From UBA1413 sp964461455 (GTDB lineage: Bacteria > Bacteroidota > Bacteroidia > Bacteroidales > Prolixibacteraceae): DNA of 7,836 bases. The notes under the pieces were generated by a model that saw only the letters and a program-made list of their open reading frames with translations, had not been told where the DNA came from and did no database searches. The stretch spans positions 1 through 7,836 of the forward strand of contig CAYWUJ010000075.1 of the NCBI GenBank assembly GCA_964461455.1. The letters run 5' to 3'. Below are positions 6,313-7,836 of the stretch, one piece after another. The position numbers were made by a program, and so were the translations under genes. Numbering within the stretch: the first letter of the stretch is position 1; every line of letters begins with the position of its first letter.

Positions 6313-6343
6313 TTTGGATATACCCATTTTTAAACTATTTTTG
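6313..6343 (+). promoter_or_regulatory. Bacteroidota-type promoter for tRNA-Gly
   Basis: TTTG (6313-6316), 19 bases, then TATTTTTG (6336-6343) is a second exact match to TTTG-N19-TAnnTTTG, with the same spacing as the promoter at 3180-3210. Transcription would start near 6350, about 70 nt before the mature tRNA. The placement directly upstream of a well-defined RNA gene makes this the best-supported promoter in the window. Confidence 0.78.
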
Positions 6344-6370
6344 AGCCCTGAAAACCGGGAAGAACATAAG

Positions 6371-6397
6371 TGGTATCCGTCCACCGGCGGATTACCA
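6371..6397 (+). other. Hairpin in the tRNA-Gly leader
   Basis: TGGTATCCG (6371-6379) pairs with CGGATTACCA (6388-6397) over 9 bp with one bulged T and an 8-nt loop (tccaccgg). It lies between the predicted transcription start (about 6350) and the tRNA 5' end (6421). It could be a processing or stability structure in the precursor. There is no T-tract, so it is not an intrinsic terminator. Confidence 0.4.
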
Positions 6398-6420
6398 TCT
6401 GAAGATCGCCCGGGATAATC

Positions 6421-6492
6421 GCGGGAGTAGCTCAGTGGTAGAGCATCAGCTTCCCAAGCTGAGGGTCGCGGGTTCGACCCCCGTTTCCCGCT
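6421..6492 (+). tRNA. tRNA-Gly, anticodon CCC
   Basis: A complete cloverleaf of 72 nt is visible. The acceptor stem is GCGGGAG (6421-6427) with TTCCCGC (6485-6491), one G-U pair at its inner end, and the discriminator base is T6492. The D arm is at 6430-6444. The anticodon stem TCAGC/GCTGA (6446-6450/6458-6462) encloses the loop TTCCCAA, whose anticodon CCC is at 6453-6455 and reads GGG glycine codons. The variable loop is GGGTC (6463-6467). The T arm is GCGGG-TTCGACC-CCCGT (6468-6484). The 3' CCA is not encoded (the following bases are CAC), so it must be added by nucleotidyltransferase. Promoter and terminator flank it closely, so it is a single-gene transcription unit. Confidence 0.97.
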
Positions 6493-6512
6493 CACTGGAA
6501 ACACAGTAAAAC

Positions 6513-6541
6513 AAGGCCTTTCAGAGATGAGAGGCCTTTTT
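6513..6541 (+). terminator. Intrinsic terminator after tRNA-Gly
   Basis: AAGGCCTTTCA (6513-6523) pairs with TGAGAGGCCTT (6528-6538) as an 11-bp stem with one G-U pair. It is closed by a GAGA tetraloop of the stable GNRA type and followed by a T-run (6537-6541). It begins 21 bases after the tRNA 3' end and separates the tRNA unit from the sulfatase gene. Confidence 0.88.
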
Positions 6542-6558
6542 CATTCTAAGAATATTTA

Positions 6559-6640
6559 ACGTCACGCGATTTTGACACGGGCAACAAATATCTCAATGAC
6601 GAAGCCCATATTTTTTGATTACGTCAATGAAACGTCATTA
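6559..6640. repeat. Repeated CGTCA motifs upstream of the sulfatase gene
   Basis: ACGTCA occurs at 6559-6564, 6621-6626 and 6632-6637. The last two are direct repeats 11 bp apart, about one helical turn. The motif also occurs inverted (TGACG) at 6597-6601. AATGACG (6595-6601) and CGTCATT (6633-6639) are a perfect 7-bp inverted pair. The cluster lies just upstream of the candidate sulfatase -33 box, where an activator or repressor would bind. Confidence 0.42.
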
Positions 6641-6654
6641 CCCAAAGAGATAGA

Positions 6655-6686
6655 ATTGCAGGAAGGCTGAAAAAGAAGTAACTTTA
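6655..6686 (+). promoter_or_regulatory. Candidate promoter for the sulfatase gene
   Basis: ATTG (6655-6658), 20 bases, then TAACTTTA (6679-6686) matches the Bacteroidota boxes at three of four and seven of eight positions. Transcription would begin near 6693, giving a leader of about 57 nt to the ATG at 6750. The match is weaker than those at 3180 and 6313, as would suit a promoter needing an activator. Confidence 0.42.
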
Positions 6687-6749
6687 GGACCCACTGGGAT
6701 GCTGCACCTGCGCCGTATTCCCATTGTCTGCCGACCATTACTAAATGCT

Positions 6750-7836
6750 ATGAAGAAAAAAGCCCATCACCTGCTTTATTCCGCGGTCGCCGTGACCACC
6801 CTGCTGCCCTCCTGCACCGGGGTCAGCAGCCCCAAGAGCGCCGGCCGCGATACCAACAAACCCAACATCATCTATATCATTGCCGATGACCTGGGGTATG
6901 GCGACCTGAGCTGCACCGGGCAGAAGCTCTTTCAGACCCCCAACATCGACAGGCTCGCAGCCGAAGGCATCCGCTTCACCCACCACTACTCAGGAACCAC
7001 GGTCAGCGCTCCCTCGCGTTCCTCCCTGCTGACCGGACTGACCACCGGCCATACCCCCATCAGGGGCAACAGGGAGTGGCCGACAGAAGGACAGTGGCCT
7101 CTCCCCGACTCTATCCTGACCCTCCCGGAAATGCTCCGCACCGCCGGGTACACCACCGGGGCCTTCGGGAAATGGGGCCTCGGATACCCCGGATCGGAAG
7201 GAGACCCCCTCCATCAGGGCATCGACGAATTCTATGGTTATAACTGCCAACGGCTGGCCCATAACTACTATCCGGCCTATTTATGGGACAACAACCAGAA
7301 GGTGATGCTGGAAGGAAACAGCGGCGACCGAATGGAGGTGTACGCCCCGGAACTGATCCACCAAAGGGCCCTCCAATTCATCGAAAAGAACAGGAACAAT
7401 CCCTTTTTCCTCTTCTATCCTAACGTGATCCCCCATGCCGAACTTCTGCTCCCCGACCACTACATGGAAGAATTCCGGGGGAAGCTGCTCCCCGAGAAGG
7501 CATATAAAGGGTCAGAACCGGGAGATGCCCATTTCAGGAGCGGAGGCTATGGCAGCCAGCCCGAAGCCCACGCCGCCTTTGCCGCCATGGTGACCCTCCT
7601 CGACCGCCAGGTGGGCGATATCGTCGCCAAACTGAAAGAGCTGGGGATCGAAAAGAACACCCTGATTATCTTCACTTCCGACAACGGCCCCCACCAGGAA
7701 GGAGGCGCCGACCCCGACTATTTCGACAGCAACGGCCCCTTCAGAGGGTATAAACGCGACCTCTACGATGGAGGCATTCGTGTTCCCATGATCGCCTGCT
7801 GGCCCGGAACCATCAAAGCAGGCACCACCACCGGCC
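6750..7836 (+). CDS. S1-family sulfatase, Ser-type, lipoprotein (N-terminal 362 aa; runs off the right edge)
   Basis: It hydrolyses sulfate esters, probably of a sulfated polysaccharide or glycan. The signal sequence has a lipobox, L19-P-S-C22, so the mature protein is likely lipid-anchored in the periplasm or on the outer membrane. Family motifs in order are D46-D47 in 'IIADDLGYGD' (metal ligands), the maturation motif S86-A-P-S-R90-S-S-L-L-T-G96, K141 in 'GKWGLG', H229, D311-N312 in 'TSDNGPH', and K335 in 'FRGYKRDLYDGGIRVP'. The residue converted to formylglycine is Ser (codon 7005-7007), so a radical-SAM anaerobic sulfatase-maturating enzyme must act on it before export. The usual GKWHLG histidine is replaced by glycine (G143), which I believe occurs in some S1 subfamilies. 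The ATG at 6750 is used because the ATG at 6745 meets a stop after one codon. Full-length members have about 450-550 residues. The substrate cannot be assigned. Confidence 0.93.
   Translation, partial: MKKKAHHLLYSAVAVTTLLPSCTGVSSPKSAGRDTNKPNIIYIIADDLGYGDLSCTGQKLFQTPNIDRLAAEGIRFTHHYSGTTVSAPSRSSLLTGLTTGHTPIRGNREWPTEGQWPLPDSILTLPEMLRTAGYTTGAFGKWGLGYPGSEGDPLHQGIDEFYGYNCQRLAHNYYPAYLWDNNQKVMLEGNSGDRMEVYAPELIHQRALQFIEKNRNNPFFLFYPNVIPHAELLLPDHYMEEFRGKLLPEKAYKGSEPGDAHFRSGGYGSQPEAHAAFAAMVTLLDRQVGDIVAKLKELGIEKNTLIIFTSDNGPHQEGGADPDYFDSNGPFRGYKRDLYDGGIRVPMIACWPGTIKAGTTTG

Noticed and set aside
6310..6504. A minus-strand ORF crossing the tRNA gene
   Set aside because: It covers the tRNA-Gly gene and its promoter, so it is an artefact of structured RNA sequence.
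6421..6541. The tRNA 3' end as an integration (att) site for a mobile element
   Set aside because: I found no second copy of the tRNA 3' end in the window and no integrase gene. An intact terminator directly follows.
6741..7694. Minus-strand ORFs of 60-90 codons opposite the sulfatase gene
   Set aside because: They are Gly/Val-rich shadows of a gene with every S1 sulfatase motif in order.

Overview
The window reads as chromosomal DNA of a Bacteroidota bacterium, probably from the order Bacteroidales. Three things point there. Two spacers carry exact matches to the group's unusual promoter consensus, TTTG-N19-TAnnTTTG. None of the starts has a clear Shine-Dalgarno sequence. The gene content also fits: a Ser-type sulfatase lipoprotein, a DUF438/DUF1858 pair and a PepSY-type membrane protein. 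No mobile element, CRISPR array or phage gene was recognised.

Left part (1-3003, minus strand). Three genes run leftward: a four-helix PepSY-TM-like membrane protein (1459-3003), a DUF438-hemerythrin-PAS cytoplasmic protein (115-1362) and the first 35 codons of a DUF1858 protein (1-106). The last two are 8 bp apart and probably form one transcript, plausibly for sensing or handling O2, NO or redox state. The membrane protein looks like a duplicated [His-TM-periplasmic propeller-like loop-His-TM] unit, with histidines paired on each membrane face. It is the most interesting protein here.

Middle (3004-5618). A divergent spacer of about 300 bp holds candidate promoters for both directions and a perfect 10-bp inverted repeat between them. 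Rightward lie an ICMT-type integral-membrane methyltransferase (3301-4053) and, 29 bp later, a secreted class C beta-lactamase-fold serine hydrolase with a C-terminal DUF3471-like domain (4083-5618). These two are probably co-transcribed.

Right part (5619-7836). About 700 bp are poorly coding. They contain a duplicated 15-bp stop-codon region, a possible 63-codon minus-strand ORF and small repeats. A well-formed tRNA-Gly(CCC) gene follows, with its own promoter, a leader hairpin and a strong intrinsic terminator. After a regulatory-looking spacer with repeated CGTCA motifs, the window ends inside a Ser-type S1 sulfatase lipoprotein (362 codons visible). I see no single defence or biosynthetic system. 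The genes are mostly separate units of envelope, redox and polysaccharide-scavenging function.
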